DNA of 64,000 nt. Origin: Semisulcospira habei (Eukaryota; Mollusca; Gastropoda; Semisulcospiridae). Where the stretch lies: the NCBI GenBank assembly GCA_036245525.1, contig BTPG01000003.1, positions 193,463,127 through 193,527,126 on the forward strand, read 5' to 3'. Of the stretch, positions 55,920-64,000 are shown one piece after another. Position 1 is the stretch's first letter. Every line of letters begins with the position of its first letter. The translations under genes were made by a program, and so were the position numbers. The notes below the pieces were generated by a model. It did not search any database. It had not been told where the DNA came from and was given only the letters and a program-made list of their open reading frames with translations.

Positions 55920-56025
55920 TACCGAGTGGTGTCAGCAAGAGGCCCCGCAACTACGGGGGCTCATGAGGATCTATACTACTTGCAGTTGGGCGGCGTTCAA
56001 TTTTTCTCGGCAATTAAGGGGTTAA
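55920..56025. mobile_element. H2 MITE, right part with reduced left arm
   Basis: gcaagaggccccgcaactac joins the right arm; right end GCAATTAAGGGGTTAA. Confidence 0.75.
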
Positions 56026-56029
56026 ACAC

Positions 56030-56102
56030 AAGCACACACTGACACACACACACACACACACAAACGCACGCACGCACGCACACACACACACTCACACACG
56101 CC

Positions 56103-56182
<80 letters not shown>

Positions 56183-56215
56183 CACACACACGCACACACA
56201 CACATACACACTTAA
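56030..56215. repeat. (CA)n microsatellite
   Basis: CA tract with GC interruptions. Confidence 0.96.
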
Positions 56216-58094
56216 CAAAACACGCGACAAGACTCAAGGGAATATCCACGACGTTATAACAAAGCTGGTTTAAACTGGGCATTAATCACTTCCCGGTTGT
56301 TCGAAAGGATTAAGGAGAAACACATAATTTCCATAAAAAAAATCGACGTTTATAGATTAATTCTCACAGCATAGCAATCGCGAATCGACCATTTACATTG
56401 TAGCTCGAAGGCTCTGGCGATGAAATACATTTTTCACAATTGTGCAATTGTCTAGATAGCTTCAAAGCTAGCAGTGACATTTAGACCCAAAAAGGTGACC
56501 GCCAAGCGTGTAAAATGTGCAGAAAAAGAAAACAAAAAGAAAGAAACACACTTTGAAAGGACGAGCACTAAAATGTTCGTCCTTTAAAAGCGTGTTTTTA
56601 TTGTTGGTTATTTCTCATCATAGCAAAGGTCATAAAAAGAACAACGGTTGATAAAGCAAACTGCACTTTGTATGAAATGCGTTTCTCAACCATATGTTCT
56701 ATCATGGGAAAAAATGGTTTTGACCCATTAGACGATCTTTACTCTGAGAAGTCAAAAACACTGAGTCCATGTTTGAAAAATCAAAAAATTTCATTGTAAT
56801 ACAAAGAAAATGTTGCTTTTCACAAAACGGCCTCATGACATCTTGACTTCGCAGAGCTGATTATTACTGCGTGCGATGGAATAAAATCCCTTCTTACGAA
56901 CAAATTAAGTAAGTTACAGCATGAATCGCATTTCATTGGACTTGCTCATCGTGCACAGGTACGTCACTCTGAAGTCAAGTAGGCACTCGTCTGCCATTAA
57001 AATCTGAAGGGTAGCGGTATTATACCGCATTATAAACAAAAAAGTATACACGTCTTCTTAGACGTCTATCATTTTTCGATAACTAAATACGACATTATAA
57101 GTTATTGGTCGCAGAGATTTGCTACGAGGACCCTTGTAGGCCTGAGGGAGGTCAAAAGAACCATTGTACCCCGACGGCCTCCTCTTTTTTCGTAAAAGAA
57201 ATCAAGAAGAGATCTTCCGACCTGGCTCACGCTAGATATGACTGACGTAAAAGTAATATATATTTATACATAATAGACTTATGACGTAATTTAAAATCTT
57301 TCATGACGTTGACGTCTCCAGTAATGTGCCTATTGTTTAGAACAACACTAAGTAACTTTGTACTTTAGAACGTTTGGTGATCTTTTATAGAACAAAACTG
57401 GCATCCAAGACGCGCCAAAAAGTCCGCCATTAATCGCTACAAGGGTTTTTCTAGTTCGGTCATGTGGTACAGTTTGCGCTAAAGCTATTCGTCGTGTGAC
57501 GTAGGGATGAAAACAAAGATGCATGTTATGCTTGTACTGGTGTCTGATTTAGGGCATTACTGAAAAGGGCATTAATAAAACATAAGCATTAATGCATTAT
57601 TAAAACAAAAACAAAAAAAGCATAACCATCCCCTACCCCAACTTTCTTTGAAAAAAAAGGTAAATTAATAAATTAACAAATTAAGAAATAAAGAAAGCAC
57701 AGTATCCCATTTGTCAGATATACATTGCGTATAGTTGTGTATAGTCTAGGCACTACCTGGTCAAATCTTTAGACTTCAGCACCAGAATTAACATGTATGA
57801 AAATAAATAAAGGACTACCCCTTATTGCTGCTATGGTCGATCCATCTGCCACATTGGAAATGAAATTTATTTATTTCATGCCACTGCCCAATCTAACCTG
57901 CATCATGTTCTGAAGTTATGAAAATAACTTCGAAGAGTAGCGTTAGCCATTAGCCCTTTACCCAGCTTCCTCCATCTGCACGAGACACAGATTCACAGGT
58001 GCCCTTGCAGGTGGCGGAGGAAATGAGAATCTATGCCTCTTGCTGATCGAAATCGACATTAACTGTTCCTTGAGTTGTCCGATATTTTGGATTA
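56216..58094. other. Longest stretch without recognised repeats or genes
   Basis: AT-rich sequence upstream of the GPCR first coding exon. A small inverted repeat (aaacacactttgaaaggacg / cgtcctttaaaagcgtgttt) lies at 56547-56600. It could hold upstream non-coding exons or regulatory sequence, but nothing is identifiable by eye. Confidence 0.4.
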
Positions 58095-58312
58095 TTCCCT
58101 TCACTACCAGTGATCGCAGATTTTTTTTATAACATTTTGGTCAGTTCAACTCCAGAGAAAACCGGGCTCCATCTAAAGGCAAAATGGTTACAAAATAGTG
58201 TCAACAAGAGACATAGATCCTCACGAGCCCCCGCAATTGCTCGTGAGGATCTATGTCTCTTGAAGTTGGATCGTGTTCAGTTGTTTTTTTCCCCCCCTCG
58301 GCAGTGAATACG
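58095..58312. mobile_element. H2 MITE just upstream of the GPCR start codon
   Basis: cccttcactaccagtgatcg to cggcagtgaatacg, hairpin 58205-58262. It ends about 30 bp before the ATG at 58341, so it lies within the probable 5' untranslated region or a promoter-proximal intron. Confidence 0.75.
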
Positions 58313-58340
58313 TTTAGAAAACGACTGTCTTCGTACCAGG

Positions 58341-58556
58341 ATGGCATTCCTGAACATCTCGGGTCTGACTTCACCGTCACCGGCAAACCCACCAAGCGTG
58401 ACGACCCAGCCCTTCCGATACGCTCCGCTGGAGTTTGTAGGGACTATGCCAGGCCTCGCCACCGTTCTGCTGCTTGTGCTGATTCTAGCATCGCTGGTGG
58501 GCACCGTTGGCAACGTCCTGATTCTGGTTGCCGTGGCAACGCACAAGGAGCTGCAA
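58341..58556 (+). CDS. Class A GPCR, first coding exon (N-terminus and TM1)
   Basis: ATG 58341 opens 72 codons up to a donor CAA/GTGAGT, phase 0. The short extracellular tail has an NIS glycosylation site at Asn5. TM1 spans about residues 39-62 (LATVLLLVLILASLVGTVGN) with the Gly-Asn of the class A motif GNVLILVAVATH, followed by the first intracellular loop HKELQ. The next exon at 59233-59314 joins in frame and supplies TM2. By general appearance it may fall near melatonin-receptor or moody-like receptors, but two helices are too little for a name. Later exons are outside the window or unrecognised. Confidence 0.8.
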
Positions 58557-58745
58557 GTGAGTGTAAGATTTTTGGTGTTTTATTTGTACGACTCACTGGT
58601 GTACACCGTGAATAATAAAATCACTAAGGGATAACGATCTCGTCTTAACATGTAGATTAGACACACAAGAAAGCAAAGAAAATGGGGCAAATGACACCAT
58701 TACAGTCCAATTGTTTAATTATCAAATTGTCTTTTTGTTATTTGT

Positions 58746-58812
58746 GTGCTTGTCTGTAATTTTGGACCTTACGGCCCTATGTGGTAAGTCCAAATTCACA
58801 GACCTGCACAAT
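58746..58812. repeat. H6 palindrome in the GPCR intron
   Basis: gtgcttgtctgtaattttgg and inverted aaattcacagacctgcac. Confidence 0.75.
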
Positions 58813-59050
58813 TTGTTTCTAAAGCGTATTTTTTATTTAATTTTTTTTTTTCTTGGGGATGGTGAGTGCCATTCAGAGTTCTTGTCTTGTTGATTTGATG
58901 CCCTAAGAAACGGGTAACGGATTCCAGTTTAGTGTTCATGTGTTTGTCCTGCGTCCAGTGATGAATAAGTCTATGGTTAAGTATGCATGAAAGCGGACTG
59001 AAACTGTCGGCCTGGTCTTAACCAGCAGTCTTAGCCTACGGTAATAAACA

Positions 59051-59130
59051 TTAACTCATTCGAGACGTGCCGCCTTCGGATAGGCGGCTTATGCCGCGTA
59101 TCTAGAGGCGGCACGTCTCGAATGAGTTAA
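59051..59130. mobile_element. H3 palindromic element in the GPCR intron
   Basis: TTAACTCATTCGAGACGTGC to complement with TTAA at both ends; centre ggcttatgccg. Confidence 0.9.
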
Positions 59131-59232
59131 TGTCTACCACTCCTGATGTGTGTCATATCTTTCTTTGCTTCGTTTCTTGCATTGCACAATCAACTCTTGA
59201 CTAGTAACCGCCTAATTTTATGGATGTTGCAG

Positions 59233-59314
59233 AAGGCAGAGTCTGTCTTCATGGTGAACCTGGCGTGCTGTGATCTCTACGTCACCATGATCGCCGACCC
59301 TCTCAGCATCGTAG
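59233..59314 (+). CDS. Class A GPCR, second coding exon (TM2)
   Basis: 82 nt, acceptor atgttgcag, donor gtaagt, phase 0 in and 1 out. It encodes KAESVFMVNLACCDLYVTMI then ADPLSIV. The NLACCDL segment is the TM2 N-L-A-x-x-D-L signature, with the conserved sodium-site Asp2.50. Joined to the previous exon it reads HKELQ-KAESVF, the normal loop between TM1 and TM2. No TM3-7 exons were found between 59315 and 64000. Confidence 0.8.
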
Positions 59315-59493
59315 GTAAGTCGGTCGATTAGCACCCCGCGAACTCCATGTGGTAACAGTTCAGTGATAGTTACATGGTCGATCCTTTTTACGCCCTCGAG
59401 TGCACGGGCAAGCTGAAGCGACGGGTCGACGTTGGCAATTCCAAGGGTTGTGACTAACCAAAAATTAACTCCTTCACTGCCAGCGGGCGCAGA

Positions 59494-59617
59494 TTAACAC
59501 ATTCTGCTCCAGTACTGAAATCTGCAACCTATGGGCGCCAAGCTATTCTGGCACAACCCTTGAACTATCACGCTCGATCCATGTCATGCCGTGGCGTGTC
59601 GGAGTTGAATGAGTTAA
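59494..59617. mobile_element. H1 MITE lacking its left arm
   Basis: TTAACACATTCTGCTCC to GAGTTGAATGAGTTAA, with only the right hairpin arm. It is preceded by an H2 left-end fragment (59465-59493), so two elements meet at TTAA. Confidence 0.8.
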
Positions 59618-59674
59618 TGTTTTTAAACCATGATAATTTACTATATCCAGTAAAAAAAACTCTTTAAAAAAACC

Positions 59675-60040
59675 CGAAGCTTAACATGAAGACTGTCGGG
59701 GAGCGTTCTTTCACCTTTTTAGTCCCAAGTGTGTGGAACTCACTGCCAATTGAATTGAGGAATCTGCCCACATTATCCCAGTTCAAAGTTTAATTAAAGA
59801 CTTTTTTTCAGGCTTTCTAACAATAACTCACTGTTTTCTACTAGCGAACTGCTGACTGCCTTTTATTCTGATTCTGGATCTATTGTGACAGGGAAGTGGG
59901 TGTAAGGTGTTGGAAAGGGATGGGGTGGATTAAAGTAGTGTATACTTGTGCGTGTGTCTGAGAGAGAGAGTGTGCATGTGCAGCGAGTCCAGTGTTTTCC
60001 TGGAGAACAGCGCTATAAAAGAGTTATGTATTATTACTAT
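59675..60040 (+). mobile_element. LINE 3' end (CR1/L2-like ORF2 C-terminus and tail)
   Basis: Encodes KTVGERSFTFLVPSVWNSLP and IELRNLPTLSQFKV before a stop; PSVWNSLP is typical of CR1/L2/Jockey ORF2 ends. The 3' region ends GCGCTATAAAAGAGTTATG, similar to the SINE-C tail. Confidence 0.75.
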
Positions 60041-60289
60041 CCAGGAAAAAAAAAAAAAGACGGGCTTGTTCTAGCGTGTCCGTTGAAAGGTCCTGGTAAG
60101 TCAAAGTGACACTGTTGAAGTGCGCCTGAAATTCACAGTGTTCAGGTCGTACTCCATAGGCAACAGCTGTCCCTGCTCCCCCATAACCCGCCCCCTTTAG
60201 AGCCGTCCATTATCACCCCGCTGCCGTGGACGTGAAATCATGAACTAACCAATCATGGCAAATTCACAATGCCGAGTTACACATACATG
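60041..60289. other. Spacer without a gene
   Basis: Contains an inverted stretch shared with 22080-22260 (tggacctttcaacggacatg versus gtccgttgaaaggtcc), a further dispersed repeat. Confidence 0.45.
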
Positions 60290-60420
60290 CAATGAGCACG
60301 GATTTAAATTTGGACAACAAGAAGCAAAGAACTTCATGAGCCCCCGCATCTGCGGGGGCTCATGAAGTTCTTTGCCTCTTGCAGATGGATGGTGTTCGCA
60401 TTTTCCGGCAGTGAAAGGGT
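60290..60420. mobile_element. H2 MITE, central and right part
   Basis: Hairpin arms gcaaagaacttcatgagccc and complement (a variant core) and right end CGGCAGTGAAAGGG. Confidence 0.75.
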
Positions 60421-60765
60421 CGAAGAATGAGAAGGCCAGTAACTCACCCCGCAGTGACTGTATACAGCAGGCAGATATCAAATGTGACATTTTAACAGCC
60501 ATGCCCATTGTGCCGATGTGTTCATTCCCGCAGAATAAGCTAATCAGGCTCTATATACATTTGAACTGCCACGGCCGATCCAGTAGTTTTCTTCACATTC
60601 TTCTGTCAGCATTCCCTAAAGAACCAAAGCCAAACCGTTTGACACTCGCATTAACCTACACGGGGACTAAGTTATTGCAGTCGACAATACTTGGTCCCCA
60701 GTGCTCTTGAGGGACATTCGTTCTTGATGCGGATTTACTCTTCGTCGGAAATGATAAATCCAGGA

Positions 60766-60832
60766 CACAAAGGCCATCTGGCCGACGTCGGCCGCAGTCG
60801 CCAACTGCGGTTGACGTCGGCCCGATGATTTG
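60766..60832. repeat. H8-related hairpin
   Basis: aaaggccatctggccgacgt to acgtcggcccgatgatt, inner cgcagtcgccaactgcg. Confidence 0.7.
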
Positions 60833-61004
60833 GTGCGTGCCGGAACACTATTCGATTCGCCACTAATGGAAATTAGCGGTAAGTCTACTGCGCATCTAGT
60901 CAGAGCTTGGAACGCCGTATAGCTACGCGTATTCCTAATCCTTTTGCACACGCGATTGTCTGCTGTATATACTTTCTGGGTTAAGGTGTACTTTATACGA
61001 TTCC

Positions 61005-61217
61005 TTAACACAGTCTATCCCAGACAACCTACAGCATTATAAGGATCGACCATGATAGTTCAGGGGTGATGCCAGAATAGTTTGGCGCCTATGGGCGCCA
61101 AGCTATTGTGGCATCACCCTTGAACTATCATGGTCGATCTGTGTCCTGCACTGCAATGCAGTCTTCAGAGGACAACGGCAAGATTTGGGGATTTCGGTTT
61201 TGGGGTAGAATGAGTTA
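61005..61217. mobile_element. H1 MITE, full copy
   Basis: TTAACACAGTCTATCCC to GTAGAATGAGTTAA, hairpin 61045-61140. Confidence 0.9.
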
Positions 61218-61394
61218 ACATAGAAACCTACCACCTAGAAGGGTCAACGTTTCCTGTGCGAGACACTGCACCCCTGGGGGACTTACAAGAAATCAGTGCT
61301 TCTTTCTCGCAAAATCGTCCCACCATTTACATCTTAAGTTTTAGGGAATCACCCTTGTTTAACCCTTCAAATCAGGAGTACAGTAAATAATAGC

Positions 61395-61468
61395 CAACTG
61401 CAAGAGGCATAGATCCTCATGAGCCCCCGCAGGTGCGGGGGTTCATGAGGATCTATGCCTTTTGCTGA
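61395..61468. mobile_element. H2 hairpin core
   Basis: GCAAGAGGCATAGATCCTC arms around 61430; a tail with cttttgctgaccccacttc follows. Confidence 0.8.
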
Positions 61469-61594
61469 CCCCACTTCTTAGCCCTGTTTTCACGACAACT
61501 GGTTTTCTTTGGTGTTGAATTAACACAGATTTCGGAAACACGGTCTGGGAGTGTGTCCGCTTACTGGGAGGCGGTTCAATGTACAACTATAGTT

Positions 61595-61650
61595 CATTTG
61601 GCTACTGCGGCCTGCAACCGTGATGTCTAAAAGCACAGACCGGCACACAA
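61595..61650. repeat. H6 palindrome, diverged
   Basis: cggcctgcaaccgtgatgtc and ctaaaagcacagaccggcac. Confidence 0.55.
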
Positions 61651-61719
61651 CAGGCTCATCCGGGAGTTTCAGTCTAGCTTAGCTCTCTCACTTGCAATTT
61701 TTAAAGCCGTATTTCGACC

Positions 61720-61835
61720 GAGAGTGACAGTTCAAGGGCAGTGCCTGATTGGCTTGGCGCCTGTCCAAGCGCCAAGCTCATAAGGCACTCTCTTGAAATG
61801 GCACGGTCGATCCATCTCCTGCGCCACGGATATGA
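61720..61835. mobile_element. H1-like hairpin, diverged
   Basis: gacagttcaagggcagtgcc and the inverted caagctcataaggcactctc arm around 61763. Confidence 0.6.
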
Positions 61836-62054
61836 ATTAGTTCACTAGAGAATTTAACTTGACTTATTGGTTCTGAAATTGAGGGGGGTTGGGCTTTTCT
61901 CAGCAGAGGTTTCTAGGTTACATGAAAAACTCAAAGTTATCACGCGAAAAAGAGGTCTACACACTGACGAAAAGGGTTTCCTCCATCGCCTACAAATTGT
62001 TTTCGTCATTGTGAGACAAAACTTGACGCCAGCATGGGTGTATTGACCTGAAGT

Positions 62055-62216
62055 TTAACTCATTGTGTCCCAAACAAGGACACAATCCACATATTTTGAA
62101 GTTGTCCTCTGAAGACTTCGTTACACTCCAGGAGATTGATCGACCATGTTAGTTCAAAGGTGGTGCCACGGTCGATCAGTTATCGTGCGGTGGTGTATCG
62201 GCACTAACTGAGTTAA
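62055..62216. mobile_element. H1 MITE, centre deleted
   Basis: TTAACTCATTGTGTCCC to CTAACTGAGTTAA with most of the hairpin lost. Confidence 0.75.
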
Positions 62217-62284
62217 AACACCAGTCATTTCCACAGGTGAGGGTTGACAAGCAGTGATTTGAAATTGCGTTTACTATATAAAGA

Positions 62285-62350
62285 AGTACCCAACGGAGAA
62301 AGAAACACGCTTAGAAAAGACGGGTACAACACAATTTATTAATATTTACT
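62285..62350. repeat. Fragment of the ACGGAGAAAGAAACACGC repeat
   Basis: Nearly identical to 11415-11475 and, inverted, to 29240-29308. Confidence 0.8.
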
Positions 62351-62793
62351 ATATAGGTTTCATCTGAATTGACCTTAGGCAGCATATACGCGAACATGCA
62401 AGAACATGCGCGCGGGTGCGCCACTGGATTTTGATTGAAAATTCAAGCAGTCAAGACTCCCTAAACATAAATATCAGTAAAATAACCCGTTTTGTCCGTA
62501 GCGATTGTTTTAATGAAACACGTCGAAACATAATTCATAACCATTTCTGTCAATTATCTCTTTTTCGGTCGGAAAATAATTGATCCAGTATGCAGTTCTG
62601 TCGTTAATATTTCAAGTAAAAGTCCGTATTAAATCTGCAGGCCCAGCACCAACTGTAGAAGATAGATTGCCTATGACAGCTCAACAGCAGTGCTTATTAT
62701 CTTGAAACCTCTTTAGGCATTAGTCTAGTCAGGAGCTGTCTTCTTCAATCTATATTTGCTGCGATCTATTCGTAATTTGTTGAGCTGATAGAT
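62351..62793. other. Spacer without a gene
   Basis: No supported feature. Confidence 0.4.
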
Positions 62794-63003
62794 ACAACCC
62801 CTTCCCTGCCAACGGAGGTATAATTTGTTTCATTTTGTTCACTAAACGGCCAAGAACCATAACTGTCAAAACAACATGGACACAAAATGGTCTCAGCAAG
62901 AGGCATAGATCCTCATGAGCCCCCGCAGTCGCGGGGGCTCTTGAGGATCTATACCTCTTGCGCTCGGGTTGCGTTCATTTTTTCTCGGTAGTGAAGGGGT
63001 TAA
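62794..63003. mobile_element. H2 MITE, full copy with damaged left TTAA
   Basis: aaccccttccctgccaacgg to GGTAGTGAAGGGGTTAA, hairpin 62895-62963. Confidence 0.85.
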
Positions 63004-63403
63004 CGTCTGCGACATTTGGTTTTGTAACGCACAAGTTCAAGGCTGTCGCAATACGACATTCCAAAGAATAAGCTGTCCGATTCTCCACCCAGAAAACATT
63101 GCAGCTTAAAAGTCTCTGGAACAAAGCATCATTTTTTTTTTTCTGCACAGCATTGATAATTACGAGAACTCGATCACAACGTGCTCAGAATAATTTTTGT
63201 AGTCGCATAATTGCAGCCTTTTGTGTGGCCAGTCCCCGTTAATCATTGGGCAAAACAGTTATTCACTCTCTACAATTGCCATGGTAACAATCTCGTAGGA
63301 AAAGGCCGCAGGTGAAGAGAAGGCGAGTAGTAGGATTACATCCTGACTAGCAAGGGAAATCACTCCTTCGTTGAAGGAGGGATTTACTAGTCGAAATAAA
63401 GAA

Positions 63404-63793
63404 TTGATTGTTTGATTGTACATTGCTTAACGTCCCGACAGCAACAAGGCTTTCTCAGGACGTGCCTGCACTGCTTGTGAAAAAATAAAAAATAAACAGA
63501 ACATTGAATGTATGTCGCCAGCCGGTCAAATACGTTAAATAAACCTAACACATGGGGCCTAAATAAAGCTAAGACCATTTAGCAACACACATCCAATATC
63601 AAGAGCTACAGGCAGTGCAGACAGTAGGGAGAGTTTTAAAAAGGCAAATACAGGTGAATGGACAAAGGGTAGACAGAAACACATGCCCCAGAATAGAGAG
63701 AAAAACCCACCCTGTGGGGCTGACCAGGGTGACCATGGGAACTAAAAAATACCTAACCCCACCCAAGTCCCCCAGGGCAGACCCGGGTGGGGT
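63404..63793 (-). mobile_element. SINE-A, full copy
   Basis: 390 bp with target duplication gaaataaagaa at 63393-63403 and 63794-63804; tail (CAAT)n-like on the minus strand. Confidence 0.9.
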
Positions 63794-63934
63794 GAAATAA
63801 AGAAGAATTCGGGCGAAATGACGGTGGTTATTGTGAATAGGGTGGGTTGTGCTGGCCCCATTTCTATCGTGTTCAATAGACGGATGGGGTTATTTTTAAT
63901 GCAGTCTATCAGGATTTAAAGTACGCAATAAGAA

Positions 63935-64000
63935 TCCATAATAATAATAATAATACCGTTATTATATAGGCGCTTTTTCTCAATTTTTGGGCGAATCGAC
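63935..64000 (-). mobile_element. SINE-C 3' end, cut by the window edge
   Basis: On the minus strand GAAAAAGCGCCTATATAAT precedes (ATT)n, as in the copy at 15174-15561. Confidence 0.7.

Overview
The window looks like animal nuclear DNA, most likely from a mollusc and probably a gastropod. The evidence is short exons with GT-AG introns in consistent phase, long introns, abundant CA, GA, TA and ATT microsatellites, several SINE and LINE families, and host exons for families expanded in molluscs (CBM14 chitin-binding, C1q, TRIM-like RING, class A GPCR). No bacterial operon, CRISPR array or virus was seen. The species call is inference. || Layout: (1) 1-8.2 kb, minus strand: a secreted multi-CBM14 (peritrophin-like) gene. 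Its first exon with signal peptide is at 7880-8150, with further exons at 3711-3916, 2390-2632 and 1521-1751 and a doubtful one at 6355-6448. Two LINE fragments and a GA tract lie at its downstream end. (2) 8.2-13.9 kb: no gene seen, only hairpin elements and microsatellites. (3) 13.95-21.94 kb and 24.89-35.79 kb: a direct tandem segmental duplication. Each copy carries one minus-strand gene with the same four exons: a RING half, the other RING half, a long coiled coil and a C1q domain. The second copy (28564-35387) is intact and predicts 669 residues with no B-box and no signal peptide. The first copy (15835-21532) is a pseudogene with frameshifts, a damaged splice donor and a 140-bp insertion in the C1q exon. 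(4) 36-58 kb: gene-poor, with SINEs, G-rich and 64-bp satellites, TA tracts around a perfect 114-bp-arm palindrome, and a possible piggyBac-like relic. (5) 58.3-59.3 kb, plus strand: the first two exons of a class A GPCR (TM1, TM2). (6) 59.6-64 kb: LINE and SINE remnants and hairpin elements. || Repeats dominate. I use these names: H1 (TTAACTCATTC ends, hairpin core with TAGTTCAAGGGTGGTGCC), H2 (TTAACCCCTTCACTGCC ends, hairpin core GCAAGAGGCATAGATCCTC), H3 (about 80-bp palindrome TTAACTCATTCGAGACGTG), H4 (palindrome with GGTAGCGGTTTTAGTC), H5 (102-bp palindrome TTAACCCCTTGACTACTAC), H6 (palindrome GTGCTGGTCTGTGATTTTGG), H7 (CCAAGGGGAATCACTCAGCG), H8 (AAAGGCCATCGGGCCGACGT) and H10 (TCAATAGCTGCGAAAGTGTC). 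H1 to H5 are bounded by TTAA and look like piggyBac-type non-autonomous elements. SINE-A is a roughly 380-bp family with an AATC-type tail and 11-14 bp target duplications. SINE-B and SINE-C are tRNA-derived. || The most interesting signal is the RING - coiled-coil - C1q protein and its duplicated, decayed neighbour. It would place a C1q recognition domain, normally extracellular, on an intracellular TRIM-like E3 ligase scaffold. Shared and unshared insertions also let the order of events in the locus be read directly.
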